Origin: Arthrobacter sp. Soc17.1.1.1
Lineage (GTDB): Bacteria > Actinomycetota > Actinomycetes > Actinomycetales > Micrococcaceae
DNA length: 64,000 bases
Direction: 5' to 3'
NCBI RefSeq assembly: GCF_036867195.1
Contig: NZ_JBAJII010000002.1
Span: 1 to 64,000, forward strand
This document shows, in pieces, positions 52,367 to 60,952 of this stretch. A program made the position numbers and the translations under genes. The notes beneath the pieces are model-generated. The model was not told the DNA's origin, did not search any database, and was given only the letters and a program-made list of their open reading frames with translations. The stretch's first letter is position 1. Each line of letters starts with the position of its first letter.

Positions 52367-53916
52367 CAAGGGTTCTCCTTCGGGGAAACAGTCGAGGTGG
52401 GGCTCGGAGTAGAAGTCGGGGTGGGTGTTGCTGTGGGTCGGGGTGCGACCTGTGTTAGCGCATACAGCAGGCCGGTGGATGAGCCTTCGGCCCTAGTGAT
52501 TGCCTTGCCGTTATCGGTGATGGCGTCGGGGATCGCTGCCCGGGCGGCGTCGGTCGTCGTTTCGGTGACGCCCTGCGCGTTGATCCGCAGCTGCTCGGTG
52601 TTGGTGGTGACCCAGGCGTAACCGGCGGCGAGCTTTCCGGCTCCGGGCAGGCGGTGGGCCTGCTTCGCGTCGACGTCGACCAGGACCGTGCCGGCCATCA
52701 GTAGGCCGTTTTCCCGGTCCACCTGGATACCGGAGGTGGAGACGTCGGTTCCTTCGACGTCGACGATGCCGACCTGCGTCGCTTCCGTCGCATCGGCGGC
52801 ATCTCCAAGGGCGTAGAAGCCGATGCTGGTGGTGTCGTTGGTCTTCCATGCCGCGACGACCGTCCCGTTCACGGATCCGAGGACCGTGACCAGTTCCGCC
52901 CCTGCCGACGGCGCAGGCAACTTCGCCGGGGCTGGCAGGGCCTCCGAGTCCTGCGTGACGCGCCAGATCCGGCCGGAGCGCGTGTCCGCTGCCACCAGGT
53001 CGTCTCCAAGAGCTTCAATGGGTTCAGCGGCTGCCGGGACCACCCGTGCCGCTGTACTGCCGTCGGCTGCGATGATCAGTGTCCGCTTGTTCGGTAGGTC
53101 CACTCGAGGAGCCGTCCCGCCGTCCAGGACGATCGTTCCGTCCTTGGGGACGTCGACGCGGATCGGGTCCGCCCCGTCGCCGAACAGCACCAGCTCGCGG
53201 GTTGCTGCGGCCGCTACCCTGGACTGCCCATCGAGGGTGAACAGGGCGAGCTGCGCGACCGTGAACGGAGCGGTGCGCGTCCACCGCTCCACACCCGTCC
53301 GAGGGTCATGCCCGATCAGCTCTGAGCCGTCCACGCTCACCGGCTGTCCTGAGGGGTCTAAAATCGCCTTCACAGTGGATCCGGTCATCGGCGTTGTCCA
53401 GTCACCGTAGGTGTCCCACCCGGCAGGAGCCGGGACCGGCAGCTGCGCGGGAGGCGGCGTGTAGACCGTCGCCACCGGCTCGGCTGTTCTGTCCTGCAGC
53501 GTAGAGAAGGCGCTGAAACCAACCGTGGCCGCCAGGACGCCTGCGTTCCCCCACAGCACAGCCTTACGGCGCGCAGGCGTACGACGACGTGCAGACTTCG
53601 ACCCGGTACGGGCAGTACCAGCACCTGCGCCGCCGGCAGTACCGGTGGAGGTGGTGTCTTCCCGTTCCTCGAGCGTGCCCAGCTCGGCGTCGACGACCAT
53701 CTCGTAGACGTCGCCGTCCTCGGTAAGTCCCTGCACCCGGCACGCAGCCAAGCCCAGACGCCGACACGCTTCGGCCGCCGCATCGGCGGCCACGTCGGCT
53801 GCAGATGCCTCGTCGAGCACCGGGTAGGTGAGGACGTCGCCGTTCGCGTCCGCGACGATTTCGCCCTCCCCGATGGTGAGGCGGATGACGGGCCAGGAAT
53901 GCACTGCCGGAGTCAC
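52366..53916 (-). CDS. Membrane-anchored protein with beta-propeller-like external region
   Basis: 516 aa from GTG 53916, which overlaps the preceding stop (GTGA); the longer frame to 53988 reads into the upstream gene. A ~120-residue cytosolic N-terminus (WPVIRLTIGEGEIVADANGDVLTYPVLDEA) and one TM helix (AVLWGNAGVLAATVGFSAFS) precede an external domain with repeated beta strands and G-x-D-P motifs, possibly a PQQ-like propeller. The C-terminus is Thr/Pro-rich. Not assigned to a named family; an envelope component of the transfer system is inferred from operon position. Confidence 0.75.
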   Translation of the reverse strand: MTPAVHSWPVIRLTIGEGEIVADANGDVLTYPVLDEASAADVAADAAAEACRRLGLAACRVQGLTEDGDVYEMVVDAELGTLEEREDTTSTGTAGGAGAGTARTGSKSARRRTPARRKAVLWGNAGVLAATVGFSAFSTLQDRTAEPVATVYTPPPAQLPVPAPAGWDTYGDWTTPMTGSTVKAILDPSGQPVSVDGSELIGHDPRTGVERWTRTAPFTVAQLALFTLDGQSRVAAAATRELVLFGDGADPIRVDVPKDGTIVLDGGTAPRVDLPNKRTLIIAADGSTAARVVPAAAEPIEALGDDLVAADTRSGRIWRVTQDSEALPAPAKLPAPSAGAELVTVLGSVNGTVVAAWKTNDTTSIGFYALGDAADATEATQVGIVDVEGTDVSTSGIQVDRENGLLMAGTVLVDVDAKQAHRLPGAGKLAAGYAWVTTNTEQLRINAQGVTETTTDAARAAIPDAITDNGKAITRAEGSSTGLLYALTQVAPRPTATPTPTSTPSPTSTVSPKENP

Positions 53917-54575
53917 TTGCCCTCCCCCGTCCTCGAGCCGGGCATCGCGGCGGTCATGTGGCGGGTCTGGTGCCCGACGACGTCCCACCGACCGTCGGTC
54001 TTCTCGAGGTACACGGTCACCTGCCGGTGACCGCCGCCGTCCAGTGGTGTCTCGTCACGGGCTACCCAGCGCCACGTCACGTCGATGACCCGAGTCGCCT
54101 TGTCCGGGGTGACGTTCTGCGTGGCGTCACCGATCGCCGGAACCGCCCGGGGCACGCTGTAAGCGCCGTGTTTGGCTGGTTCCAACCATTCGCCGTTGCT
54201 CGCGTTGCGCTCAGGCTCGACCTGGTTCGCCGCCCACTGATCGCTCATCAGTGGAATGGCGCGCACCGCGGCCGCCGTCTCGGTGCGGTCCACCGTCGTG
54301 TCCCACGAATGCAGCATCAGTGCCGCGACCCGGGCGGTCGAGTCGGCGTCGGACCGGTCGGCATCTTCCGGGGATGCGAACGTGTTGCCGCCCAGGATCT
54401 CCTCGGCAGGGAGTGAGGTGTAGGAACCCTCGTAGACCTCCGTAGGAGCCGAAATCGGGGCCACGTCCTCCGATGCCGGTGCGTCGGCGGCGCAGCTGGT
54501 CAGCGGGACCAGTGCCATCATCGAGACCGCCAGAGCGGCGGCCCGGTACAGGGGTGTGTGTGAGCGGCGGGTCAT
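53913..54575 (-). CDS. Conjugation lipoprotein
   Basis: 220 aa. The signal peptide ends in the lipobox L-T-S-C28. The mature part has an NTF2-like C-terminus (DVTWRWVARDETPLDGGGHRQVTVYLEKTDGRWDVV), as in VirB8-type or accessory T4SS proteins. The ATG at 54575 overlaps the stop of the transglycosylase gene (ATGA). Surface-anchored channel component is the best guess. Confidence 0.8.
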   Translation of the reverse strand: MTRRSHTPLYRAAALAVSMMALVPLTSCAADAPASEDVAPISAPTEVYEGSYTSLPAEEILGGNTFASPEDADRSDADSTARVAALMLHSWDTTVDRTETAAAVRAIPLMSDQWAANQVEPERNASNGEWLEPAKHGAYSVPRAVPAIGDATQNVTPDKATRVIDVTWRWVARDETPLDGGGHRQVTVYLEKTDGRWDVVGHQTRHMTAAMPGSRTGEGK

Positions 54576-55690
54576 CGCACCCACGCTCCTTTCTCTTTCA
54601 GGATCGGTTCCGGGTCGAGGTTCCAGCCCTGGTACGGGTAGACGACCTCCGGTGCTTCCGGTTTGTAAATCTCGAAGTGCAGGTGCGTGGCGACCAACCC
54701 GAGACCGGCCTTGTTGCCCTCGGTGCCGACGACGTCGCCGCGCTTCAACCTGTCCCCCACGGCCACGCTGTAGGCGTTGAGGTGGCAGAACGCGAACCCG
54801 AAATCGGGATCGTCGCCGTCCTCCTTGGCGATCACACACCCGTCCTTGTCGTTGAACCCCGTGATGCGCAGGTCAGTCGGTGCGATGACCGGTCCGCCGT
54901 TGCCGTAGCCGACACCCGGAGAGGACAAATCCACCCCGACGTGGTCCTGCGCCCAAGCGGGCAGGGTCGGTATGTTCCGGTGGCCGTAGCCGGAGGTGAA
55001 GACGCCGCCTGGGAGCGGGTTGGTCCACTCGCCGTCGCCGAGGTCGCCGTTCCACGCGATCGTGCCCGCCGGTGCCGTGCAGTCGGCGGAAAAGTCGCCC
55101 TGCCCGGAGGAAAGGATCTTCTCGACGTACTGCTGGGTCTCCGTGAACGCGGGAATGCCCTTGGCTGCCTGCACAGCACCCGGGCCAGCGTTATAGGCCG
55201 CGAGCGTCAGTCGCACCAGCAGGTCGGCGTCGTCACCGGCCAGCGGCTGCACCTGCCCTTTCAGGGCCGCCATGTAGCGGCCGTAGGCAGGGATGGCGTC
55301 CTCGGCTGAGAACGGGTCGCCGCCCTGCCCGTACATTGCCCAGGTGCCGGGCATGAACTGAGCGACACCCTGGGCCCCTGCAGGACTCCGCGCGCCTTCG
55401 TTCCAGCCCGATTCCTGCTTGAGCTGCGCCGCCACCACACTCACCGGCAGGCCCGCTGTCTTCGCGGCGGCGTCGACCAGGTCGCCCCAGCCGTTTGGCA
55501 TTGCCGGCGTCGAGGTGAGGTTACCGACGGTTTCGCCGACTGCCGAGACGACGCACGCAGCGGGCTTCTCCTCGGTCTGTGTGAGGATCGCAGCTCCCGC
55601 GATGCCCGCGACGGGCAGGCCAGCCAGGAGAGGTACAAGGATCGCCAGGGCCAGTAGCGGTGACGCTCCATGCTTGTCGTCTTCGTCCAC
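54572..55690 (-). CDS. Cell-wall hydrolase: lytic transglycosylase plus M23 peptidase
   Basis: 372 aa. An N-terminal TM anchor (LLALAILVPLLAGLPVAGIAGAAI) is followed by an SLT domain with catalytic Glu in AAQLKQESGWNEGARSPAGAQG and FMPGTW, and then an LytM/M23 peptidase domain with Y-G-H-R-N, QDHVGVDLSS and the HLHFE metal motif. It opens the thick cell wall for the conjugation channel (VirB1-like role). The GTG at 55690 follows GGGAGG with 5-nt spacing; the ATG at 55717 lacks one. First gene of the 13-kb minus-strand transfer operon. Confidence 0.93.
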   Translation of the reverse strand: MDEDDKHGASPLLALAILVPLLAGLPVAGIAGAAILTQTEEKPAACVVSAVGETVGNLTSTPAMPNGWGDLVDAAAKTAGLPVSVVAAQLKQESGWNEGARSPAGAQGVAQFMPGTWAMYGQGGDPFSAEDAIPAYGRYMAALKGQVQPLAGDDADLLVRLTLAAYNAGPGAVQAAKGIPAFTETQQYVEKILSSGQGDFSADCTAPAGTIAWNGDLGDGEWTNPLPGGVFTSGYGHRNIPTLPAWAQDHVGVDLSSPGVGYGNGGPVIAPTDLRITGFNDKDGCVIAKEDGDDPDFGFAFCHLNAYSVAVGDRLKRGDVVGTEGNKAGLGLVATHLHFEIYKPEAPEVVYPYQGWNLDPEPILKEKGAWVR

Positions 55691-55740
55691 TGCTACCTCC
55701 CAGCGGCGTGAAGGCACAGACTGGTTAGGGTCTGCCCGGT

Positions 55741-55864
55741 AAAATTTGAGACGTGAAGAAAGGGGGATGAAACCAATTCCTTAGTTCTTACAATAGCTTA
55801 AATTTTGACATCCTCGCTAGATGGGCGTGCCGTGCCCATTTAGTGCTCTCTTGAAGGAGGTGCC
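55741..55864. promoter_or_regulatory. Divergent promoter region between transfer operon and regulator
   Basis: An AT-rich stretch, unlike its surroundings, contains TTGACA at 55805-55810 (plus strand) and an inverted pair ATGGGC (55821-55826) and GCCCAT (55834-55839). AAATTTGAGA and AAATTTTGACA near both ends suggest paired promoter elements. The HTH protein at 55865 probably binds here and controls both directions. -10 boxes were not identified with confidence. Confidence 0.45.
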
Positions 55865-56593
55865 GTGGCTGTTTCTGGTTCTGACTTCAAGCGTTGGCTC
55901 GAAGGTCGCGGCATCACCACCTCGGCGAGTGAGCTGGGCCGCCTGACCGGATTGCATCGCGTCACGGTGGGCAACCAGATCCGGCGCGGTAACGTCCCCG
56001 AATCGACCGTGGTCGGCGTGGCCCGAGGCGTCGGTATCGACCCAGTCACGGCATTGGCCGATTTCAAGGACTACGAAGACCTCGACAGCCGGCCCCGCAC
56101 ACCAACGGCCGCGGAAGTCCTCAGCCAGGTCCACCACGCCGACCTCATGGTCGAGCTGCAGCACCGCTTCCACGAAGACCTGTTCCCCCGGAACGACAAG
56201 GTCAAAATCGACTTTCCCCACGACGGTTCCCATCGAGCGTGGATCGACGCCATCGACACCGGCGACGTCCGGCACGACGTGGCCGAAAAAACAGGAACGG
56301 CGATCACCTACCTGTTCAACCAGCTCTCGGAAAACAAGCTCACCCCCATCCAGGCGGTCACTGCTGCCCGGGTCAGCGGGACGTCGATGGTCGCGGGGCT
56401 TGTCGTCGTCGGACTCATCACCATGGAAGAGGGCGACTGGCCCGAGGACATCCGGGAGACAGCCCTGATGGTGATGAAGAACGAGGACCTGGTCGAACTC
56501 ATCCAACAACGACTGAACCTCCTCCAGCGCCGCCTCCGGCAGCGCAAGGAAGCTCTCGAATACGCGGAGAAACTCACGGACCTGATCGGATGA
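55865..56593 (+). CDS. XRE/HTH-type regulator
   Basis: 242 aa. The N-terminal HTH is FKRWLEGRGITTSASELGRLTGLHRVTVGNQIRRG (residues ~6-42), as in regulators that pair with an ATP-independent ligand or partner. A central acidic region and a C-terminal coiled coil (LVELIQQRLNLLQRRLRQRKEALEYAEKL) follow. GAAGGAGG precedes the GTG by 4 nt. It overlaps the 7-TM gene by ATGA. Divergent orientation from the transfer operon makes it the likely switch of conjugation. Binding partner and signal are unknown. Confidence 0.8.
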   Translation: MAVSGSDFKRWLEGRGITTSASELGRLTGLHRVTVGNQIRRGNVPESTVVGVARGVGIDPVTALADFKDYEDLDSRPRTPTAAEVLSQVHHADLMVELQHRFHEDLFPRNDKVKIDFPHDGSHRAWIDAIDTGDVRHDVAEKTGTAITYLFNQLSENKLTPIQAVTAARVSGTSMVAGLVVVGLITMEEGDWPEDIRETALMVMKNEDLVELIQQRLNLLQRRLRQRKEALEYAEKLTDLIG

Positions 56594-57360
56594 ACGACAG
56601 CATCTACGTCATTTCAGTCAGCTTCATGCTGATCTTCCTCGGTGGACTGACGTTCCACCGCATGACCTCCAGGCGCACACCCGAAGGCGCGCGGGCACTG
56701 CTGCGACCCAGTGGCCGGCTGGCTCTCATGGGAGTGCTGCTGACCGCCGCCTACGTCTTCTCCCTGCCGGGCGTCTATCAGGTGCTGGAGGCCATCGTGC
56801 CTATCTCCAACGGCACCGACTTCATCGCCAAATGCTGCGCTATGACCGCTGTAGGGGTCCTAGGCGTGCACCTCGCCGTCGCCTACGGCTCAGAGACGGC
56901 TACCACCTGGATCGTTGGAAAGCGCGGCCTCCTGGTGGGCGTGATCGCGGCCTCAGGGGTGCTCTTCACGCTCCTCGTGGCGGATACCCCCGAGGCGTCA
57001 CCCCGCTTGGAGATGTACCAAGAGCAGCGCGCGGTGGAACTGAACGAGTGGATTGTCCTCGCCTACACCGCCTACGTACTGGTGCCCCTCCTGCTGCCGG
57101 TCTTCCGCGACAGCCGCAGGAACCCTCTGCGCTTCGGCCGACTGGCCTCGAGGTTGATCTTCGTTGGCTTCATCCTCTCGATCGGACGCGCCCTGGCCTA
57201 CCCGCTGGAACTACGGGCGGGGGCTGAAGCGTTCTACATCTTCGAGCTGGTCACGCACGTATCGACAGCCTGCGTCGTCCTCGGACTGTGGGCTTTCGCC
57301 TTCGCCAGGTCACGCCAGCTGGCACGCAAGACCTTCGACACCGGTCTGTCGATCAAGTGA
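56590..57360 (+). CDS. Seven-TM membrane protein of the regulator operon
   Basis: 256 aa with about seven TM helices (IYVISVSFMLIFLGGLTF, LALMGVLLTAAYVFSLPG, FIAKCCAMTAVGVLGVHLAVAYG and further). The form resembles MAB_1171c/DUF6545 proteins, which accompany XRE regulators and ImmA-like genes in actinobacteria; this assignment is tentative. ATGA overlap with the regulator. It might sense a surface signal or donor-recipient contact and inform the HTH protein. Confidence 0.7.
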   Translation: MNDSIYVISVSFMLIFLGGLTFHRMTSRRTPEGARALLRPSGRLALMGVLLTAAYVFSLPGVYQVLEAIVPISNGTDFIAKCCAMTAVGVLGVHLAVAYGSETATTWIVGKRGLLVGVIAASGVLFTLLVADTPEASPRLEMYQEQRAVELNEWIVLAYTAYVLVPLLLPVFRDSRRNPLRFGRLASRLIFVGFILSIGRALAYPLELRAGAEAFYIFELVTHVSTACVVLGLWAFAFARSRQLARKTFDTGLSIK

Positions 57361-57370
57361 GGAGTGGAAC

Positions 57371-57679
57371 GTGAGTCAGACACCACCAGAGGCCAAGATC
57401 GCGGTAGAGCGGATCCTGACCAAGGCGAACCCGGAGAACGAGGCCGCCTACGCTGTCATCTTCCGTGCCGTGAAAATCTGCATCGAGGCCGGGATGAACC
57501 GCCGGCAGACTGCCCGGTACCTCGGCGTCTCCGCCCGCAGGATCGACAAGCACGGCCAATACTTCCGCACAGCGAAGTCGGTCAGGACCATGTTTGGAGA
57601 AGCCTTCCGATCCACCTCGATCGACGTCCCAGCAGAAGACGCTCAGGCGAAGCTGATCCAGTGGGCGTGGAAGAGCTAG
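57371..57679 (+). CDS. Small HTH protein
   Basis: 102 aa. The HTH is GMNRRQTARYLGVSARRIDKHGQYF (residues ~40-64), a layout like sigma-region-4 or transposase-type HTHs. GTG start with GGAG 6 nt upstream and 10 nt after the previous stop, so it is third in the regulator operon. The same regulatory circuit is inferred. Family not named. Confidence 0.75.
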   Translation: MSQTPPEAKIAVERILTKANPENEAAYAVIFRAVKICIEAGMNRRQTARYLGVSARRIDKHGQYFRTAKSVRTMFGEAFRSTSIDVPAEDAQAKLIQWAWKS

Positions 57680-57698
57680 CCGCGCACTAATTGCTATG

Positions 57699-57737
57699 GA
57701 TTGAAGGACTGTGCCATATTGGTACAGTCCTTCAATC
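57699..57737 (+). terminator. Long perfect inverted repeat after the regulator operon
   Basis: GATTGAAGGACTGT (57699-57712) and ACAGTCCTTCAATC (57724-57737) with an 11-nt loop that is itself nearly symmetric. It is a terminator or an operator; the AT content differs from the GC-rich hairpins elsewhere. Confidence 0.65.
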
Positions 57738-57750
57738 GTTAGGAGGCCAG

Positions 57751-57864
57751 ATGCAGCCCACCGGCAGAAAGGGGAGCGTGTGCCAAGACACGGCCACTCA
57801 CGACTCTCCCCTGCAGGGCGACCGCGAAACGACACAAAAACAGTTTTGCCGTAATGCTTCGTAG
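57751..57864 (+). CDS. Possible 37-aa small ORF
   Basis: ATG preceded by a perfect AGGAGG 4 nt upstream. The peptide starts MQPTGRKGSVCQDT, has two Cys, and ends at TAG 57862. No homologue is known to me. The strong ribosome binding site directly after a terminator makes it worth noting as a small gene or leader. Confidence 0.4.
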   Translation: MQPTGRKGSVCQDTATHDSPLQGDRETTQKQFCRNAS

Positions 57865-57913
57865 TCACTGAGCGTGGTGTTAGGTTCGGAGTGTCCGGAA
57901 AAGAAACTGTTTT
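57837..57913. repeat. Inverted pair AAAACAGTTT / AAACTGTTTT
   Basis: AAAACAGTTT (57837-57846) and AAACTGTTTT (57904-57913) lie 57 bp apart upstream of the small gene at 58014. Looped operator or chance; AT-rich relative to the region. Confidence 0.35.
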
Positions 57914-58013
57914 CGCTCACGCGAGAATCGAGACCGCAAGGTCGCTGGACATCTGGAACTGATCACGAAGCGAAGGCCCCTGGGGCCAGCAGATTCAAAG
58001 GACAGTGGTAATC

Positions 58014-58253
58014 ATGGCTGTGACAGCAGACGGTCGAGTTGGACCTGGCCGCAGGCACAAGGGTGACCGCAAGCTCATTGGCTTTCGCTTGGCGACGGAG
58101 AAGGCCAACACGGTGCGGGAGATCGCATCCGCTGAGGGCTTTGAGCACGTCAGCGACTGGGTAGCCTCCGTTGTCGAAGATCGCATCCAGCACACCGACC
58201 TCACCAAGCCCAACCAGCAGGAGGCTCTGCCTATCGGCCGCCTCGCCTCTTAA
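58014..58253 (+). CDS. Small RHH-like plasmid protein
   Basis: 79 aa. RRHKGDRKLIGFRLATEKANTVREIASAEGFEHVSDWVASVVEDRI has the strand-helix-helix form of ribbon-helix-helix proteins. AAAGGA lies 11 nt before the ATG. It lies between the regulator operon and rep, with its own terminator. Antitoxin, copy-number control or partition are possible. No toxin gene is adjacent. Confidence 0.65.
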   Translation: MAVTADGRVGPGRRHKGDRKLIGFRLATEKANTVREIASAEGFEHVSDWVASVVEDRIQHTDLTKPNQQEALPIGRLAS

Positions 58254-58260
58254 CGAAGAG

Positions 58261-58283
58261 AAGGCCCGCCGTAGGCGGGCCTT
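58261..58283 (+). terminator. Intrinsic terminator
   Basis: AAGGCCCGCC (58261-58270), loop GTA, GGCGGGCCTT (58274-58283): perfect 10-bp stem starting 7 nt past the stop codon. Confidence 0.8.
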
Positions 58284-58356
58284 CGAAGACTTCGACTCAC
58301 AACCTGTGTTTGCTTGCCGGCTGATCAGGAAGTAAGTCCAACAAACGTCTTTTCCC

Positions 58357-60270
58357 TTGGGAGGAGCGGACCTCTGTCATTCCTTCAGGAGGAATACCAT
58401 CACTTTACCCCAGCATGGCTGGGCCTTGCCAGACTTACAGAGTTCGGGCGTGTCGCTTGTCAAAGACGAGCCCTCGGTCGTATGGGCTGCACTAGCACCC
58501 CTCCTGGCAGGTCAGCCCCGTGTGAGGCTGTCGCGAGACGCCGGTAGAAGCTACCCGCAAAAGTTCGAGCGGGATCTCACCGATGCACTGCCGACCGTGC
58601 CCGCAGCTGTCCGCGTCTTCGGCAAGGACGGCTCCTGCCGCGCGCTCTTCTTCGACTTCGACGCCTCCAAGGGAGGCCTGGCCCAGGTCACAGCTGACGT
58701 CCGGGCCCTGCAGGAATGGCTGCACCGCCTCGGCGCCCGCTGGATCGAGGACTTCTCCCCGAACGGCGGACGTCACGTCTACGTGCCACTGGCCGACCCG
58801 GCGACCTTCACCGATGCCCGGGAGCTCGTTGAGGCGCTGGGCAACAGGCTTCCGAGCCTCGACAGGACGCCCCACCAGAACCTCCTCCACGGGTGCATGC
58901 GCGTGCCCGGGAGCCGGCACAAGACAGGCGGCCACCAGCAGCTCGCCATGAGCCTGTCGATGGCCTACGACGTCGCACGCCGGCCCAACGCCTCGACCGT
59001 CTGGGCGGCGATGCGCCGCGACCTCCGGGACGAGATCCAGGCTGCCCGGGCCCTTCGCCTCGAAGCGGTGGCCCCCGTGCTCGAAACGTCCACAGCGGAC
59101 ACGATGGACGTCTCTTCGGCTCCCCGGATGTCCCAGGCCATGCAGAGCATCGCGCGCACAGGGCTGTACGACGCCAACCGCTACGGCAGCAACTCCGAGG
59201 CCCGCCAGGCAGTCATCACGGGAGCTGCTGCTGCCGGACTGGACGCCACCGACATCTACCGCCGCATGACCCAGGGGATCTGGCCCGGCCTCGCGTCCTT
59301 CTACGCCCGCTACAGCTCGGGCAACAGAGTCCAGGCACTTCAGCGCGACCTCGCTGCTTCACATCGGCACCTCAAATCAAAGGCCACAAACACCGCAAGG
59401 CAGAGCAGTGACCATAAAAACCCCACTAGCCAGCCACATACACAGCCGCCCGTACTACACCGTGGTAATTCCACGCTCGTCGATTCTGCCGCCGAGCATC
59501 GATTCATCAGGACCTGGCGAAACGCCGCTTCGCTGGTTGAGCAGACAATGGGTTCCTCAAGGGCTGACCTCGCACGAAGGATGGTGCTCAGGGCACTGGG
59601 AGCCGCGGCACATATGACCGGGGGATCGGTCGTCGAGTTCGGGGTCCGATCATTGGCTGTCGCGACAGGGCTCGATCACACCACTGTGGCCGGTCATCTG
59701 CGCGCGCTTCGATCGGCGGCCAACCCCCTCATCGCCCTGCTCGAGAAGGCAAAGGGGACGCGGGGAGATCAGTACGAGCTCACCATCCCGGATTCGCTCA
59801 AAGATAGTGCCGGAGATTTGGCTTGGAAGAAGGGCAAGTTGCATGCCCTCCGGCCTGCCTTCAGGGAGCTCGGCTTCCCTGCCGCGTTCGTGTACGAGGC
59901 GTTGGAGACGTCGGCCACTCCCCTATCGACGGCTGAGCTCGTCCGCATCACGAGGCTCTCCCGCACCACGGTCAGCGAGTCCCTCGAGATCCTCGCTGCG
60001 TGGAACCTCGCGACTCGCGGGCGTGCAGGATGGACCATGGAGGCTTCCACCAGCCTGTCCACGGTTGCCGAGTGCCTGGGCGTCCTGGAGGACGTCGCAG
60101 CACAGGTGAAGTTCTACAGGACGCAGCGCGCAGTCTGGCGGGAATGGCTCGCTGGGCGTGCTCCGGATGCGCTGTTCCCCTCCCCCGATGACGACTACCC
60201 GTGGGAGACGTACGAGGGACCGCCCGACGACCTATCCCTCGCGGATTTAGCGTTCAGGCCGGCGGGCTGA
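58357..60270 (+). CDS. Plasmid replication protein with prim-pol (AEP) domain
   Basis: 637 aa if the TTG at 58357 is used. The AEP primase-polymerase motifs are F-F-D100-F-D102 and S134-P-N-G-G-R-H140, followed by CMRVPGSRHK, as in archaeo-eukaryotic primases. A C-terminal part (~395-580) has winged-helix elements (LAVATGLDHTTVAGHLRALR, STAELVRITRLSRTTVSESLEIL). The start is uncertain: a strong AGGAGG at 58388 has no usual start codon at the right distance, and GTG 58450 lies right after an iteron-like ACTTACAGAGTTCGGG (58433-58448). This is the likely initiator of the plasmid; such Reps bind iterons and prime replication. Confidence 0.82.
   Translation: MGGADLCHSFRRNTITLPQHGWALPDLQSSGVSLVKDEPSVVWAALAPLLAGQPRVRLSRDAGRSYPQKFERDLTDALPTVPAAVRVFGKDGSCRALFFDFDASKGGLAQVTADVRALQEWLHRLGARWIEDFSPNGGRHVYVPLADPATFTDARELVEALGNRLPSLDRTPHQNLLHGCMRVPGSRHKTGGHQQLAMSLSMAYDVARRPNASTVWAAMRRDLRDEIQAARALRLEAVAPVLETSTADTMDVSSAPRMSQAMQSIARTGLYDANRYGSNSEARQAVITGAAAAGLDATDIYRRMTQGIWPGLASFYARYSSGNRVQALQRDLAASHRHLKSKATNTARQSSDHKNPTSQPHTQPPVLHRGNSTLVDSAAEHRFIRTWRNAASLVEQTMGSSRADLARRMVLRALGAAAHMTGGSVVEFGVRSLAVATGLDHTTVAGHLRALRSAANPLIALLEKAKGTRGDQYELTIPDSLKDSAGDLAWKKGKLHALRPAFRELGFPAAFVYEALETSATPLSTAELVRITRLSRTTVSESLEILAAWNLATRGRAGWTMEASTSLSTVAECLGVLEDVAAQVKFYRTQRAVWREWLAGRAPDALFPSPDDDYPWETYEGPPDDLSLADLAFRPAG
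58433..58448. repeat. Iteron-like site at the 5' end of rep
   Basis: ACTTACAGAGTTCGGG matches sites at 60278 and 61711 (TTACAGAGTTC core). It sits directly upstream of GTG 58450, so it may be an autoregulatory operator if rep starts there. Confidence 0.45.
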
Positions 60271-60277
60271 TGACGAA

Positions 60278-60353
60278 ATTACAGAGTTCGGGAGATACGA
60301 GGTGCAAAGAGCGGGAGTGGTGTCCTAACTTCGGAAGTTCGGTACTCCGTAGT
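60278..60353. repeat. Two iterons between rep and the partition genes
   Basis: ATTACAGAGTTCGGGA (60278-60293) and AACTTCGGAAGTTCGG followed by TACTCCGTAGT (60327-60353) belong to the same family as the large array upstream of parA. They lie in the convergent gap between rep and the RHH gene. Confidence 0.6.
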
Positions 60354-60361
60354 CCTGTAGG

Positions 60362-60949
60362 TCAATAGCGCGGGTCGAGGCCACAGGAAGCGCGGATCTC
60401 GTTCTCCGTCACTCCCCCGAGCTCGTCCTGGTGCTGCAACAGCAGGTCGATGGCGGTACGAATCAGGGTGTTGTCCGTGATGCGTTCCGGGCCCTTCTTC
60501 CCCTTGTTGATCTTCATGCGGAGCGTCGTCAGAGCCAGCACCTGATCCCCGTAGACACGGACCTCCTTGCGGTCCATTTCCTCCCACGACGGCTTCTTCG
60601 CGGCTTTGGGCTCCGCCGCTGTGGCCCGCTCCCCCGCGGGCTTCTCAGGCTGCGGAGCCGCCTGCTTGGGCGCCGCCGGAACAGCCTCCTGTTGAGCGCG
60701 AGGAGCTGGCTCCGGGGCGGGCTCAACAGGCTCGGGAACCGCCTGGGCCGCCGGCCGGGTTGTTGATGGTTCCTGGACCGCCGTAGCGACCGCTGACGAT
60801 GGCGCGGCCGGCGCGGCTACGGGCAGAGTGGCTCCCACTCCCCTACCCGTGCTGCGATCTGCCTCGTCCTGCTGGTCGCGCTGCATGGCGGCAAGCATTT
60901 CCTGGCTGCCCTGGTTCAGCAGCCCCTTCAACCCCTTCTTGACCGCCAT
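60362..60949 (-). CDS. RHH-type partition protein (ParB functional analogue)
   Basis: 195 aa. A basic N-terminus (MAVKKGLKGLLNQ), a ~110-residue Ala/Pro/Glu-rich disordered linker, and a C-terminal segment (KEVRVYGDQVLALTTLRMKINKGKKGPERITDNTLIRTAIDLLLQH) with the strand-helix-helix of ribbon-helix-helix centromere binders. An N-terminal tail that stimulates the partner ATPase is usual in such proteins. Stop-to-start spacing with parA is 3 nt. The iterons around it are the likely centromere. Confidence 0.8.
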   Translation of the reverse strand: MAVKKGLKGLLNQGSQEMLAAMQRDQQDEADRSTGRGVGATLPVAAPAAPSSAVATAVQEPSTTRPAAQAVPEPVEPAPEPAPRAQQEAVPAAPKQAAPQPEKPAGERATAAEPKAAKKPSWEEMDRKEVRVYGDQVLALTTLRMKINKGKKGPERITDNTLIRTAIDLLLQHQDELGGVTENEIRASCGLDPRY

Positions 60950-60952
60950 GAT

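Noticed and set aside
58357-58449. ATC as a rep start codon after AGGAGG at 58388
   Set aside because: ATC starts are extremely rare; the AGGAGG may be coincidental. Start left as TTG 58357 with GTG 58450 as alternative.
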